A program made the position numbers and the translations under genes. A stretch of DNA of 64,000 nt from Scalesia atractyloides (Eukaryota; Streptophyta; Magnoliopsida; Asterales; Asteraceae): the NCBI GenBank assembly GCA_947069175.1, contig CAMTDV010000019.1:73345358-73409357 (forward strand), read 5' to 3'. Below are positions 45,830 through 57,632 of the stretch, one piece after another; within the stretch, counting starts at the first letter, position 1, and every line of letters starts with the position of its first letter. The notes beneath the pieces were generated by a model. It did not search any database. It was given only the letters and a program-made list of their open reading frames with translations, and was not told where the DNA came from.

Positions 45830-46590
45830 AGAGGATGGAGCTAGATGGTTGCTTGACTCTGTTATAGGCGATCACGTTGTCTCAACAACTGGACAAGTGG
45901 GTTTGGACGAAAGATGACAACGACATTTTCTCGGTTTCCTCAACGAAAAAAGTGTTCATACATGCGCATCACATCGTTTCCCCGTTTGTTTAGTATGGAG
46001 AGCGGAGATGGATCGTATCCCGACATCACCTCGTGCTACTTGGCCTCAGTTGTTTGGCACCATGTTAGCGAATGCAGTGGCGTACCCATAAATTATTTGT
46101 TGGGGGTGCGGATCAGGTGTTCAACCATGTTTTCAAAGGGTGCGGTCGGGGTTTTTGACTAAAATATACACTAATTTTTTTTTTCCAAGGGTTGCGGCTG
46201 CCCATCTTGGCCAAAGGGTGGGTCCGCCCCTGAGCGAATGGTGTGATATTTCGCCCATTTTTGCATTTACGGTTTGGGACTTTCTAATGGTGCATAAAAC
46301 AACTGATATTGGTCGGAGGAAAAGTAGAGTTATTCGAGGGATTATCATGACTTCATGTTGATGCATTTGGAAAGTAAGAAACAATCTCATATTCCCTAAT
46401 AAGGAAGTTAAAATCTCTAAGATCGTGGAAGATATCAAGTCTTTTGGCTATTCATCGATTAAAAATAGATCCCATTGTAAGTCTTTAGCGTGAAAAGATT
46501 GATACAGTTTCTCTTTGTAATTGTTGTTTGTTTGGTTGGCTGATTGGCTCTAGCGTCTTGCTAGTTGGCCGTTTTGAATGAAAGTAGTCG
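45830..46590 (+). pseudogene. LINE reverse transcriptase C-terminus (zf-RVT region)
   Basis: Broken frames: GQVGLDERQRHF-type text and VWRAEMDRIPTSPRATWPQL before the inserted MITE, then TVWDFLMVHKT, SRVIRGIIMTSCWCIWKVRNN and SLAWKDWYSFSL after it. This is the C-terminal zinc-binding part of a plant L1-type LINE polyprotein, with stops. The 5' part of the element is missing, as usual for truncated LINE copies. A MITE splits it at 46075-46232. Confidence 0.82.
46075..46232. mobile_element. hAT-type MITE inside the LINE, exact 8-base duplication
   Basis: 158 bases, CAGTGGCGTACCC to GGGTCCGCCCCTG, with AGCGAATG duplicated exactly (46067-46074, 46233-46240). Removing it and one duplication brings the LINE sequence back together, so it arrived after the LINE copy. 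Confidence 0.95.
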
Positions 46591-47210
46591 TTCCAGAACA
46601 AAATTAAAGTCCCACAGCCCAGTAACGTGACATGAACTTTTTCACTTTTATAGCTATTACAATACACACTTGGTCTTAATGAGTGTAAAAAGTGAAACCA
46701 CTATCCTATGTGACAATGACGTGTCACCACTTTTGATGAAACCTTTATACAAAGTCTCAAAGTGATCATAGGGTGACCTTGCCCCTTTCTTTGACGAAAT
46801 TACCGTTAGTTACTTGTACATAACAAAAAGAGAATGCGCGACTGTGATATTTTAGTACTCTTGATTTATAACATAAAAAATAAATAAACAGGGAAAAGTT
46901 GAGAAGTATATAACTAACTAATAATTAGTTATTATTATAAATAACAAAAATACAAAAAGAAATATTCATTGTGATATAATCAGTTCAAACTTAATTTTCA
47001 AAAGATATTAAAGCTGAAGGAGGCTGGTGTTATTATTGTAATTGTAATAAAGGATATATAAAAATTTTGAAAAGTGTTTGAGGGGACCTCACTTATTGTG
47101 CTCATCAATTTCAGTTATGAATGTTGCTTGCATTTCAAACCACCTAATCACATGGGAATTATTTACCATAGACGTCACTTTTTATTTAGGGAAATATATA
47201 TAAAAAAAAA
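46591..47210. other. Intergenic, no gene seen
   Basis: AT-rich, with a phrase (GTGTAAAAAGTGAAACCA near 46682) that echoes 45434. No coding evidence. Confidence 0.4.
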
Positions 47211-48337
47211 AGAGAAAAGTGTTCGGATAATCCTGTGGTTTGCTCAGATTTCACTTTATTCCTAAATTTTCAAAATTACAGCTATAGTATCTAACTTTGA
47301 CAAATTCGTTCTCGGATAGTCCCTACAAAACAAATAACTTAAACTATTAAGTAATATATATTATTTGTGGGACCCATCTCTTAAACAAATAAAATAACTA
47401 CCCTACCCCGTCCCACCCTCACCCCAGCCCTTTCTTCTCCAGAGAATGCCTAACCCGCCTCCCTCACACCGCCTTATCTGCCGCCGCCGTAGTCTGCCGG
47501 AGCTGGAAGTCACATATCTCACACCGATCGAACACTACCACCCTCCACTAAAAACGCTATGCAACCTCCTTCTCCGTCGTGCGCCGCCACAACCAAATCG
47601 TAAAAAATATTGAAGTCGTGTGCGGTTTACACGACAAATGCGACGAATCCAAACAATTGATTCAAATCTGGTACGTATCGAACACTTCCGAAGCCTAACG
47701 AGTTTCGATACGGGGGTTTCGTAGGATTTGAAATCTGTTATTTTTTTGGTAAAATTGTTTTGGATATCTGTTACTTGAAATCTGTTATGTTTTGGTAAAA
47801 TTATTTTTGAAATTTGTAATTTTTTTAATCGATTTTGGGGTCTTGTTCAATTTTGGTAGGAGTAAAAGTGATTGGTGTTTTTTAGTGGAAAGATGGTAAG
47901 TTTCAAAATTGTTGGGACTGATTTGTGTTTAATGAATTTGTTAATTGGGTTTGAAATGTCTGGGTCAAGGCTGCTCAATAGTGGAGGTCGCAGAAGGTGG
48001 TTTAAGGAGGTGATGGCTGGTGGTGGTTTTAGAAGGTGGCCGGAGGTGGTGGTCGGTGCTGTAACAGAGAGGAAAAAGGGGTGGGGGAGATCGTGGAAGG
48101 TGGGTCCCACATATAATTTTTTAATTTCTTTTAATGTTTTATTTATTAGTTTTTAATATTAAGGGTTAAATTGGTCATTTGGCACCCACTTAACTGAGAA
48201 AACTAACCTCCATTCGCTTCAGGGACTATTCCAGAACGAATTTGTCAAAGTTAGGGACTATAGCTGTAATTTTGAAAATGTAAGGACTAAAGGTGAAATC
48301 TGGGCAAACCACATGGACTATCCAGACACTTTTCTCT
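47211..48337. mobile_element. Mutator-like element with ~115-base inverted repeats
   Basis: The left arm (47211-47325) and right arm (48223-48337) are reverse complements with scattered differences; both start AGAGAAAAGTGT. Flanks are A-runs of eight to nine bases, consistent with a 9-base duplication. The 1.1 kb has no transposase. A piece at 47462-47536 may be captured gene sequence. Confidence 0.82.
47462..47536 (+). pseudogene. Possible captured F-box fragment
   Basis: One frame reads TALSAAAVVCRSWKSH, like the middle of a plant F-box motif, then decays into stops. It lies in a GC-rich patch (47400-47600) that differs from the AT-rich remainder of the element, as expected for gene capture. 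Too short to be sure. Confidence 0.35.
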
Positions 48338-49024
48338 AAAAAAAAGTTTACTTAAACTAAAATTCAATTCTTTCAATAGATCATAATTTCTTAAAACAAT
48401 ATGGTGAATAAGGCTAAATTGTGTAAACAAGAAGAATTTACCTCAAAAGACCAGAGGTTGAGGTTAATATTTTGAGATCTATTTTTAAGCGTAACTTCAC
48501 AAAAACCGAACCACGTATAAAAACATATAATATAAAAGAATAGCTAATAGTTAAACCGATCAAAAAGTAAAATAAAAACGTTGAACCACGCATGCGCGTC
48601 GCAAAAGTTAGACCGATGTGTAAAATATATAAAAGAATAACTAATAGGACCTACGCATTACGACAGAGCCATTAAACAACAAAACAAATAACAGAAAAAC
48701 GTTAAACCACACGCGCATTGCAACGTGTTAACTCGCAAATTTAGACCTAAACGTAAAACGACAAATTTGTGAAATACGAAAAGAAAAGTATAAAGAATAA
48801 TTCTTTTTTCACATTTTTAAACGACAAATGGTGGTTGGATTTTGTTTCACATAAAGCACACTCTTATCAATGGTTGAAATTGACTTTCAACCTCTTATGC
48901 TTGCTTGCTACCAGTCTTGCTAACATTAAAAAGAGGTGTCACTTTTGGGACAAATTTGTATCAACTAACTAACTATTTATTTGCATTTTGTCCTTTACAC
49001 AATTTGTCTAAACTTTTTTTTTTC
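48338..49024. other. Intergenic, no gene seen
   Basis: Repeated phrases such as GTTAAACCG/CGTTAAACCACACGCG (48545-48730) suggest an old repeat. No gene. Confidence 0.4.
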
Positions 49025-49027
49025 TAA

Positions 49028-49325
49028 GGGTCTGTTTGACAACTTCTGAATGGTTAAGTGCTAAATCAATAAGAGGTGTGAATCATTAAGTGTTGAAACC
49101 AGTAAGAGGTCTGAACCATTAAGCCAGTATAATACTTAACCATTCAGAGGCAAATGTCTGACTAATTCGGATTAGAGGTCTTAACCATTCAGACTTAGTA
49201 TAATGCTTAACCATTTAGAGGTAATGTCTGAACCATTCAAACATTTGCTCGTGAAACAAACAGTCTGAACCTAGTAGAAGGTCTGAACAAATAAGAGTCT
49301 CGTTAAGAGGTAAACAAACAACCCC
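49028..49325. mobile_element. Tourist/PIF-type MITE, copy C
   Basis: 298 bases, GGGTCTGTTTGAC to AACAAACAACCCC, with TAA on both sides (49025-49027, 49326-49328). Same repeated interior as 12099 and 21084. Confidence 0.87.
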
Positions 49326-49700
49326 TAAGTTGTATATTTTTTCACATTATCACAAGAAGGGTTGTAGGTTGGCAATGAAATGTAGGCAATGTGTAATCAC
49401 CAGCCTATTTTCGGCTTCAAAAGAAACGATGATCCCAGATTTGGATGATGTTTTTTATTTATGACCCAAAGGCTTCCTACATAACTAAAGATGGAATTTC
49501 ACTTGTGTCACAACAACCATGAGAATGAAGAGAAAGGTTTGAAGCTTTAAGAAATCTATATATCTTTAAGTCTCATCAAATGTGAGAAATCGCATTGCAA
49601 ACTTTTAAATCTAAAAGCAATACAACCCTTTTTTCCATTTCTTTAAATTTTAAATAATTTATTGTATTAATTGTGATAACAAAAGATCATCTACTACTAA

Positions 49701-49921
49701 GGGGGTGTTTGGTGTTGCATTTCAAATAGATTTATGCGTTTTCAAAATATATTTTACGTTTTCAAAACTGCGTTTTGAAAAAGCATGTAGGTACATGCTT
49801 CTCCAAAACTGCGTTGTGAAGGCAGATAATCATTTTTTCATCCAAACACTTTTTAAGATTATTTATGTTTTACAAACGCAATAATCAAATAATCACTTCA
49901 AAACGTAATCCAAACACCCTC
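49701..49921. mobile_element. Tourist/PIF-type MITE, second family
   Basis: 221 bases. GGGGGTGTTTGG and CCAAACACCCTC are inverted; TAA on both sides (49698-49700, 49922-49924). The interior carries CAAAACTGCGTT/AAACGCA phrases unlike the first family. Confidence 0.85.
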
Positions 49922-51000
49922 TAAAACAATAATCAATTCTTCATAATAATATATTTAAGAGGTTGTAAGAATTTGGACACATATAATCCCTTTCGATATG
50001 TTTTACGGCATTTACCCCTTTGAACCATAAGAAAGCAAACCTTGTTATCGTTAAGAACTTCGAACATACAGTTGTTCCAAAGAAACCGAGGCTCTTCTCG
50101 TGATAAAATAAACACCAAGTATATAAACAAAAATAGAAAATTTTTGTATGTGCACGTGCGTGTGTTATATATCAGTATCTTAAAGCGGAAAGATAAAGTA
50201 AAAATGTTTAACAAAGTATGAAAAGTTGAGCAAACATGTCAAGAATTTGGAATATGTTATAATGTATCCTTGCATAAAGTCCTAGAATTGCTTGCACCCA
50301 TATCTTTATAAAATAAATAGCCTAAAATAGATAAACGATAAGAACTTTGGATGAAATAGAGTCAAATAGTAGTATTTTGAAAATTAATTTAACATTTGAA
50401 CATAAAATAAGTTAAAAAAAAATAAACAAACTGCTTCATCCAAGGTCCTTACTCATTTTGTATAGGGAGTAAAATATGAGATGTGTCCAAGTTCCTGAGC
50501 TTTCTACCGTAATCAGGAAAAAAAAAAAAAAGAAGAAACTAATCAGAATATTGTTTACGGGTCATGTGCCAGACAAGGATCACGGGTTGTATGAAACAAT
50601 CCAGTTTCCAGATTAATCTGCTTCTGGAAGAGAATAAGTCAACTCCTAGTCACCAGATTGGTTTACGAGCCGTGTACAGACAAAGGTCACGAGTCATTTG
50701 TGATTGATTTTTGATATTTCTATTTAGGGTTTTTAGTTTATGCTAAGACAATGTTTATACGAAGTAAAACATTTCTGAAAACTTAAATAGATCACAATTG
50801 ACATAATGAAAATAACAAAGCACGAATAGATTTAAGAGTACTAACCTCCAAACTTTCAATACTCGCCATCTCTTGTATGTCTGAATTATCTCGAATGTAA
50901 GTGAGCAGTTAGAGAGAATTAGGATTTCAGAACATCTGTATATAGATTTTGATGTGATATTGGCGGTTCCTAGACTTACGGACCATGAATTAGGGTTAGC
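49922..51000. other. Non-coding; perhaps 3' part of the gypsy relic
   Basis: No gene. Two similar phrases (about 50548 and 50664: TTTACG(G/A)G with CAGACAA(G/A)GRTCACG) show a duplication. It may be the 3' non-coding region or LTR of the element whose integrase end is at 51490, but no LTR edge is found. Confidence 0.4.
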
Positions 51001-51008
51001 ACGCGGGC

Positions 51009-51273
51009 TAGGGCTGGCAATTAGGTATATGTTAAGACACGATTAGACCTGTTTGACTGAAAAATACACCCTTTGACTTTTTTTATTTTTTAAAATAATT
51101 AAAATTACAATGTTACGATCCATCATTTATTCATCTTTGTACATAAAACATAAAACTGTTTTATAAACATGAGGTATAAAATAGTTAAACGATTCGTAAT
51201 CATGTTTGAAACTTATGTTGTGCGCGCCGTCAGAAACCTGTTAAACCTGTTAAGACACGATTTGTCAGCCCTA
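51009..51273. mobile_element. hAT-type MITE, exact 8-base duplication
   Basis: 265 bases, TAGGGCTGGCAA to TTTGTCAGCCCTA, with ACGCGGGC duplicated exactly (51001-51008, 51274-51281). GTTAAGACACGATT occurs near both ends. Confidence 0.93.
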
Positions 51274-51489
51274 ACGCGGGCCGTAAACTGGCCCACTTTT
51301 CGAGGTAGGCTCAATTTGCCATATTACAATTCGTAAGGAATGGGTTACGAGCCGTAAGTTTTGAAATTCAGTAGGCCTCTAGATATGATGATCAACGATT
51401 TCTCAAAATGTGTTTGATTTATGGCCCTCGGGTTGCCTCCCGGAAGCGCTAAGTTTAAGCGTCTTCAACCAGACGTAAACCTGTATTTT

Positions 51490-52440
51490 TCAATCATTAG
51501 GAATAGGATGAAGATCAAACTCTTCATCCGAGTTTAGGTTTATAGGGCCTTCAATGTAATGCTTTAATCTATGCCCATAGACTTTAAATGTCGGCCCTTT
51601 TTCGTTTACTAGATCGATGGCTCCGTATAGATCTGTTCCTTTAACAATGAACGGTCCTATCCACCTTGACTTCAGCATACCAGGAAAAAGTCATAGTCTC
51701 GAACTGTACAGAAGAACACGATCCCCACACTTAAATTTGTATCACATATTAAGTGGCGGTCGTGGATTTTCTTCGTACGTTCTTTGTAGATCAGTGAGTT
51801 ATCATACGCTTGATCCCTGAGCTCTTCCAGCTCGAATACTACTTTTTCATCTCCAACTCTTAAAGTAAGTCTTCCTTCAAAAACATCGATCAAAGCTCTA
51901 GCGGTTGCTAAAATTAAAGGTATATTCTCATCTTTGTCCATGTCTAGGATAATGAAATCGATTGGGAAGACAAATATATCAACTTTAAGTAGCAATTTTC
52001 AACTATCCCCCTCGTATATTTGATCGAACGATCAGCTGGCTGGATACTCATTCGAGTGGAAGTAGGTTCCCATAGGCCAAGCTTAGCAAAAACTGAATAA
52101 GGAATCAGATTTATGCTTGCTCCTAGATCAGCTAAAGCATTGCTAACGGCTAGATCCCCTATTAAACATGGGATGGTGAAACTGCCAGGATCTACTAGTT
52201 TTGGTGGTAGCTTGTTCTGGAATATTGTTGAACACTCTTCATTAAGGGTCACAGTAGATAGATCTTCAAACCTTCTCTTGTTAGATAGTAAGTCCTTTAA
52301 GAATTTGGCATACTTGGGCATCTGGGTCAATACTTCCATGAATGGAAGATCAATATACAACTTTGTGAACATAGTCAGGAACATATCGTATTCTTTCTCG
52401 AATTTATCTTTCAATTGGCGCTTTGAATATGGAAGATCAA
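51490..52440 (-). pseudogene. Gypsy (Athila/Tat-like) relic: protease joined to integrase end
   Basis: Reading from 52440 downward: LPFMEVLTQMPKYAKFLKDL and EECSTIFQNKLPPKLVDPGSF, the typical segment before protease. Then the aspartic protease follows with ADLGASINLIP near 52130 and RALIDVFEGRLTLRVGDE. Directly after KVVFE, near 51829, comes LEELRDQAYDNSLIYKE and then KSRWIGPFIVKG, which belong to the integrase C-terminus. Reverse transcriptase, RNase H and the integrase core are missing, so a deletion of several kilobases joined the two ends. Frames are also shifted around 51680 and 51990. The segment order fits the Athila/Tat group. Confidence 0.85.
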
Positions 52441-52548
52441 GCTTATGCTCCCGAACCCTTTACAAAGGAACAGCTGATAGAAAGCCAAAACATGCTATAT
52501 CATCTGATCCAGCATACCAGAGTTTACAAGCTCTGATGAATAACGTCT

Positions 52549-53069
52549 GATATTGCCAAAGCCCTGCTATCAAGCATCTATTGAAGCTAAAAGACAAAGA
52601 TATCCAAAGCTCTGCTGAAGACCAACAGTGGATTACATCGGAGTTAAATTTATTTTATTATAATTCAATGTAACAGTGCTTTTGTATAAGCAGTGTTAGG
52701 TTATCAATGTGTAGGAGTTAGTTATTATGTTGTTAGCTGTCACTATCAACCCTGACATCGGCAAAGATGCTCAGAGGTTTGACATGTACTAAAATAGACA
52801 ATGCTTATGTACTGTTTTATCATCTATTAAAATATCATTTCACCAATCATCTTCTCTGCATTCTGTACGATCAAACTTAAGTTATAAAAGGTCGACGGGG
52901 AGTTGTAATTCACATGCAAAACTTATAAGTTTGAAAGCATGATGATCAAAGAAATCTTCCATTAGTTGTGATACAAAGTTATCTATTTCTGCTGCAATTC
53001 ACTCTGTTTTATCTTCATTCATAAAACCATCTTTAAAACAATCACAACTAATTCAAACTCATATCCTAA
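52549..53069. mobile_element. Possible copia-type LTR fragment
   Basis: TGATATTGCC at 52549 and CATATCCTAACA ending 53069 are LTR-like ends; the interior has a promoter-and-leader look and a TATAAAAG at 52884. There is no partner LTR, no primer site beyond it and no flanking duplication. Confidence 0.35.
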
Positions 53070-53071
53070 CA

Positions 53072-53990
53072 ATTGGAAGCTTCAAAGAACTCAACATGGC
53101 ACTATTGTGTAAATGGTGGTGGAGGATGAAGCAAAATGACAATCAGATTTGGGCTAAAACTCAACAAGGTGTTATAAAGTCATCTAGGTAAAAAAAAAAG
53201 GTTGTCAGGTGTATGGGGCAATATCTATAACATCGAGAAGGATATCTTAAAATGGGGAGTGTATATTATGTATCTTTTTGAAGGAAAGTTGGTAAAAGGG
53301 AACAAAATGTTATTTTGGGGAGATAATTGGACCCGGTTGGGACCGCTTAGTGACGTGTTGCCAAACTTGTTCAAGATAGAATGCAATAAAAAAAGCTAAA
53401 GTAACCGTTATTATGAAACAATAGGAGCTGAAACTGTTTAGAATTTTAAATGGAAAACATAACCGAACGTTATGGTGGACGAGATGAATACGCTCAACCG
53501 ATGACTGCCACAAACCGAGTGAAGATAAGTGAGTCTGGAAAGAGGAATCGGATTTCGAATCTTCTCTCAAAGACATCAGGGTGACCATAACTCAGGCCGA
53601 AAACATCATGTTTGATAACTTATCCTTTGAATGGTTACACACAAATTCACCAAAGATAAACCATTTCATCTGGAGAGCTCGGGGGGGATAACTAGTAAGG
53701 ATGCATTAGCAAGGAGACGCATACCGTACACGACCTAAATTGCTCCTTATGTCACAGTTTCGTAGAAAACACAGCTCATAGTTTAGTATTATGCCGATTC
53801 GCAAAAGTAATATGATCCGATATTAAGAGGTGGGTTATCCTAGCCCTATGTCAATGCATTGAAGGTGTGCACTCCCTAATAAGTGAATAAATGTTAGGTT
53901 CACGAAAAACGGAAAACGAAATGTAGTGAGAATAATTATGTCTCTTTGTGGTGCATTTGGTTAAACCGGAGTGACAAGACCTTCAATAAT
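53072..53990 (+). pseudogene. LINE reverse transcriptase C-terminus, second copy
   Basis: Broken frames read LGSFKELNMALLCKWWWRM, then SGVWGNIYNIEKDILKWGV, GNKMLFWGDNW and GPLSDVLPNLFKIE, and later PKINHFIWRA and CSLCHSFVENTAHSLVLC. This is the last part of reverse transcriptase and the zf-RVT zinc motif of L1-type LINEs. Stops and shifts throughout. The chromovirus LTR at 54005 cuts its end. Confidence 0.85.
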
Positions 53991-54004
53991 AAAAGTTCAC
54001 CCGT

Positions 54005-57000
54005 TGTCACACCCCGATTTCCACATGTATTCCGGTGGGCCCGGCGGGGAGTATCGTGACGTAAAGTTGATATCATCATAATCAATTACAACACAGAGCA
54101 ACACAGCGGAAGGCTTGGAGTAAATACAAACTATTACAAACCATAGATTGCCAGAGTTCGAAACAAAATATACAATCATATACATGGCTTGTAATAAGCT
54201 TCACATGCGGATCGAATAACATACAAATGAAAACAGACTATACAGGCACTTTTACAAGGTCGCAACTCCTTAGTATAATTGCCCCGCAGCTTCCGGCCTA
54301 TTACTGACTTGTACCTGTATCTTTAACCTTTTGAAAAGACATCAGTTTACACTAGTAAATACAATCAACCGACTCATTTTGAAATTCCTTTCGAAATAGT
54401 TTTAGGTGCACTAGGCACGTTTTTATAAATAACTTGGGATAGTACAGATGACCTTGTATAAAGTTTTACATGTCCGTCTTTTACATATGGGGCCCAGTAC
54501 AGAAACCGAGACATGATCGACTGACAAACCACTTCTGAACTTTCACACAGAAAGAAGATAATAATAATAATAATAATAGCAGTTACCGATGTATGCCTAC
54601 ACCAATGCTTAAGTTGTGGCCACTAATACTTTAGTGAGCCAAGGATATCCCAGACATGGTCAAGCTCACCCTCAATGTTTGAGTTTCAGACAAAACAGAT
54701 TAAATCCGGGTTATGTATTTTAGTTATTTATCTCAACTGGATAAAACATGATTTTCCATACCCGACCAAGCGGTAATATACCGTATCCCAAGCCCGTATA
54801 GGGAAAATAGGTTAAGAGTATTTACCTGAGGTTAAGTCTTCAAGAAGTCAAAAACTCAGCCGCAAATCAAGACAAGCACAAGCACAATTTACCGCGAAGG
54901 TGTTTAGTCTGGAGTGATGGTATTATTAACCAAATTAGAATGCTAACGGGTCCTTAGTTAAGTCTTAGACTTGAACCGACTAGTCTTACGTTAAAATAAA
55001 TACGGTACGGTACGCTAGATTAAGCGGTAACCAGAATAGAAGGCTAATTGGACCCGAAAAGTATTAAGACTTGTATAATGTAGGTATACCAATAACATTC
55101 TGAATTTTGATAAGATATTGACAAGGTTAAACCCGTTTTGATTAAATTACGTAAACTAGTTACTTATGCTTAACCGTAAGCGTATTAGCGAAACCGGGTA
55201 ACCGAAAGAGTTTTATATAAGTTCCATATAAAATATGTTAATAAATCAATAGGTTTCCAAAATATAGGCCCGTGATGTATTTAAAACCGAATTATGTCTT
55301 ATAAGGGCAGTTTGGTCATTTTATAATTTATAAAAGAGGTTTATAAAGAATCTGATGTCAAGGTTCATAATATTCTGTAAAAATACTTATTTTATGATGT
55401 TATAACAGTAGGATATCAAATATATGTGTGTTTGATAGTTTTATGTCCCGTAGGGGCATTTTAGTAATTTCACACATGGCTTTGAAGCCATAATTGAGAT
55501 TCTGAGTTTGGGACTTGTACTTACTGTAAAATTATTGAAATTAAGTTTATAAATCAGTAGGTAACAAGTCTTGGCTCATAGTTATGGTTTTAAACCATAC
55601 TATGCACCGAAAAGGCGTAAAAGTCGATAATTGCTGTTAAATGCGATGTCTAAGGTAAATTGGATTTATGATCTGTGTTATATAACCAAAATATGTCATT
55701 TAACATATTATATCAGTAGATAAAAGGTTTCATTGTAAAAAGCTTGATTAAACTCTTTATATGCGAAAAGGGTAATTTGGTCATAAGTCGGCAGTTACGA
55801 ATCTTAGCCCTTCATTAAGGTTGTAATCTGAATAAGCATCCCAATTATGTCCTACTTATCATATGACATCAGTAGGTATTCCTTTTTGGTGATAAAACTA
55901 TGTTCAACTTATCTAAAATGCCGAAAAGGGCATTTTAGTTATTTAAAAGCAAGTATTATGCCGTTTTATCAAAATTTCGTTTATGATCAGATTCTTTATA
56001 TCATTATAATTCACTTATGTTTACAAATTAGTTTATAACATATTTTTATCTGCATGGATGTTTAAAACCTTGATTTGTGTAAAAAGGGTCTTTTTGCAAA
56101 AGTTTAAGCAATTTAGCGGAACTTGCATAATAGCTCAGATTGTTAAGGAATCAAGTAATATAACTTTAGGAAGTTATAATATACTTAATCATGATCTTAA
56201 AATAACCTAAAATCAGTAGCTTAATTAGCAAATCGGATCAGAACTGAAAGTCAAAGCAGAAGTCAAGCTTTGCGACTTTCGGTTGTGAATCGACTCTAGA
56301 CCGAGACTTGACGAACCAAATCAGTTTATATAAGTTCTAAAACTTACTTATAAGTTTTTTATGCATCAAAAATATTTTTTAACATCTATATAATCAGTTA
56401 TGATTTTTTTTATGAAATCTGGCTAGTTTGACTTTTGTTGACTTTTACTTTGACTCGTCAATTGGTCAAGAATTCGTGGTAATCTGGAGGTGTACTTTTG
56501 AGAGATTATGACCTACATTATTACGATCACGTAGCCACTTTCGTTATGATCAATGGCTGGACCATCATGGTCTTAACTCAAAGTCAAGGCGTTTTTACGC
56601 CAAGACTTTGACCTTAGCTTAAATCTTAATGTAAGAGACTTATCACGAATTTGAACACTTACATAAGGTCCAGAGGTTGCTAATAGTAGAAAGGAATACT
56701 TGAAAATGGCCAGGAGCTTCTCTTTGATGAAATTGGTGAGTTAAAGTGCATGTAAGTTGTTGCAACTCACAAAGAATGTCCATCTTAAAGCTATGGAGGA
56801 GCTAGGAGGGGTTGCCAGATGTTATCGGACGTCAACAAGTGTCCATGGACGTGGCAAGATGCAAAGAAGGGTGGCAAAGGAGACAAATGTGGGAGAACAG
56901 CAAGCTGCCACATTTTGGTCACTGGCGGTCCCTTGCGGACCGTATGGCAATTCTCATGCGGTCCGTAAGGGCCCTGACCGCCCACAGAAAAAGTGTTGGA

Positions 57001-57221
57001 TGCGGACCGTATGGAAAGCTGGTGTGGGTCCGCATCCACCTTCCAGAAACATGAAATTTGGCATTTTATACATTGGTCCCTCAACTTCATTCCTTAGCAT
57101 AAATACGAATATAATTTATCGTTTCAACAACTTTGGTCCTTCCTGCTTTACCATACGGCACACGAGGATTACCGGGACACGTGTCGGAACTTAATTCGAC
57201 GTAAAAACACGTAGTGTTACA
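54005..57221 (-). mobile_element. 3' LTR (3217 bases) of a chromovirus
   Basis: From TGTCACACCCCG at 54005 to GTAGTGTTACA ending 57221. A polypurine tract and chromodomain follow to the right on the minus strand, so this is the 3' LTR. Bases 54673 to about 56208 recur at 59412-60866 and 63926-64000. TATAAAAT near 57063-57070 (minus) is a fair promoter. It includes an ATA run at 54551-54569 and many imperfect internal repeats of the GAAAAGGGCATTTTAGT type. Open frames at 56757-57194 are not genes. Confidence 0.88.
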
Positions 57222-57238
57222 TCCTCACCCCCTTAAAA
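57222..57238 (-). promoter_or_regulatory. Polypurine tract of the chromovirus
   Basis: Minus strand TTTTAAGGGGGTGAGGA ends directly at the LTR start TGTAACACTACG. Confidence 0.8.
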
Positions 57239-57244
57239 TAAATC

Positions 57245-57632
57245 TCGACCTCAAGATTTTAATTAAATAAATATGGGTATTTCTGCCGCTTAATGGACTC
57301 AATTTCCCAAGTATATTCGGGACCTCGACGAGCGTCCCATTTAACCTTTACAGCGGCACATGCTTCTTATGAAGCTTCTTGATCTATCGATCTTCGATCG
57401 CCACGGCTTTTCGACGAACCATAGGTTTTCATCAATCTGTACGTCATCATGTGGATAGCTAATGATTCGTCAGCCAAACACTTCTTTAGATTTGAAATAT
57501 GAAACACATCGTGAATTCCGCTGAACCTTTCAGGCAGCTTGAGCTTATATACTACGGACCCGACACGTTCGACAATCTCAAACGGTCCAATGTACCTTGG
57601 GCTCAACTTGCCCTTCTTTCCAGAACGCATAT
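57245..57632 (-). pseudogene. Gypsy integrase end with chromodomain
   Basis: Reading downward from 57630: KGKLSPRYIGPFEIVERVGS and LPERFSGIHDVFHISNLKKC (integrase C-terminal domain), then, after shifts, VKWDARRGPEYTWEIE near 57307-57353, the core of a chromodomain, which in these elements guides integration to heterochromatin. The upstream part of pol was displaced by the LTR starting at 57633. Domain order and the long LTRs fit the Tekay-type chromoviruses. Confidence 0.88.

Noticed and set aside
56757..57194. 145-codon frame and its antisense partner
   Set aside because: Inside the chromovirus LTR; no domain, and both strands open in a GC-richer patch.
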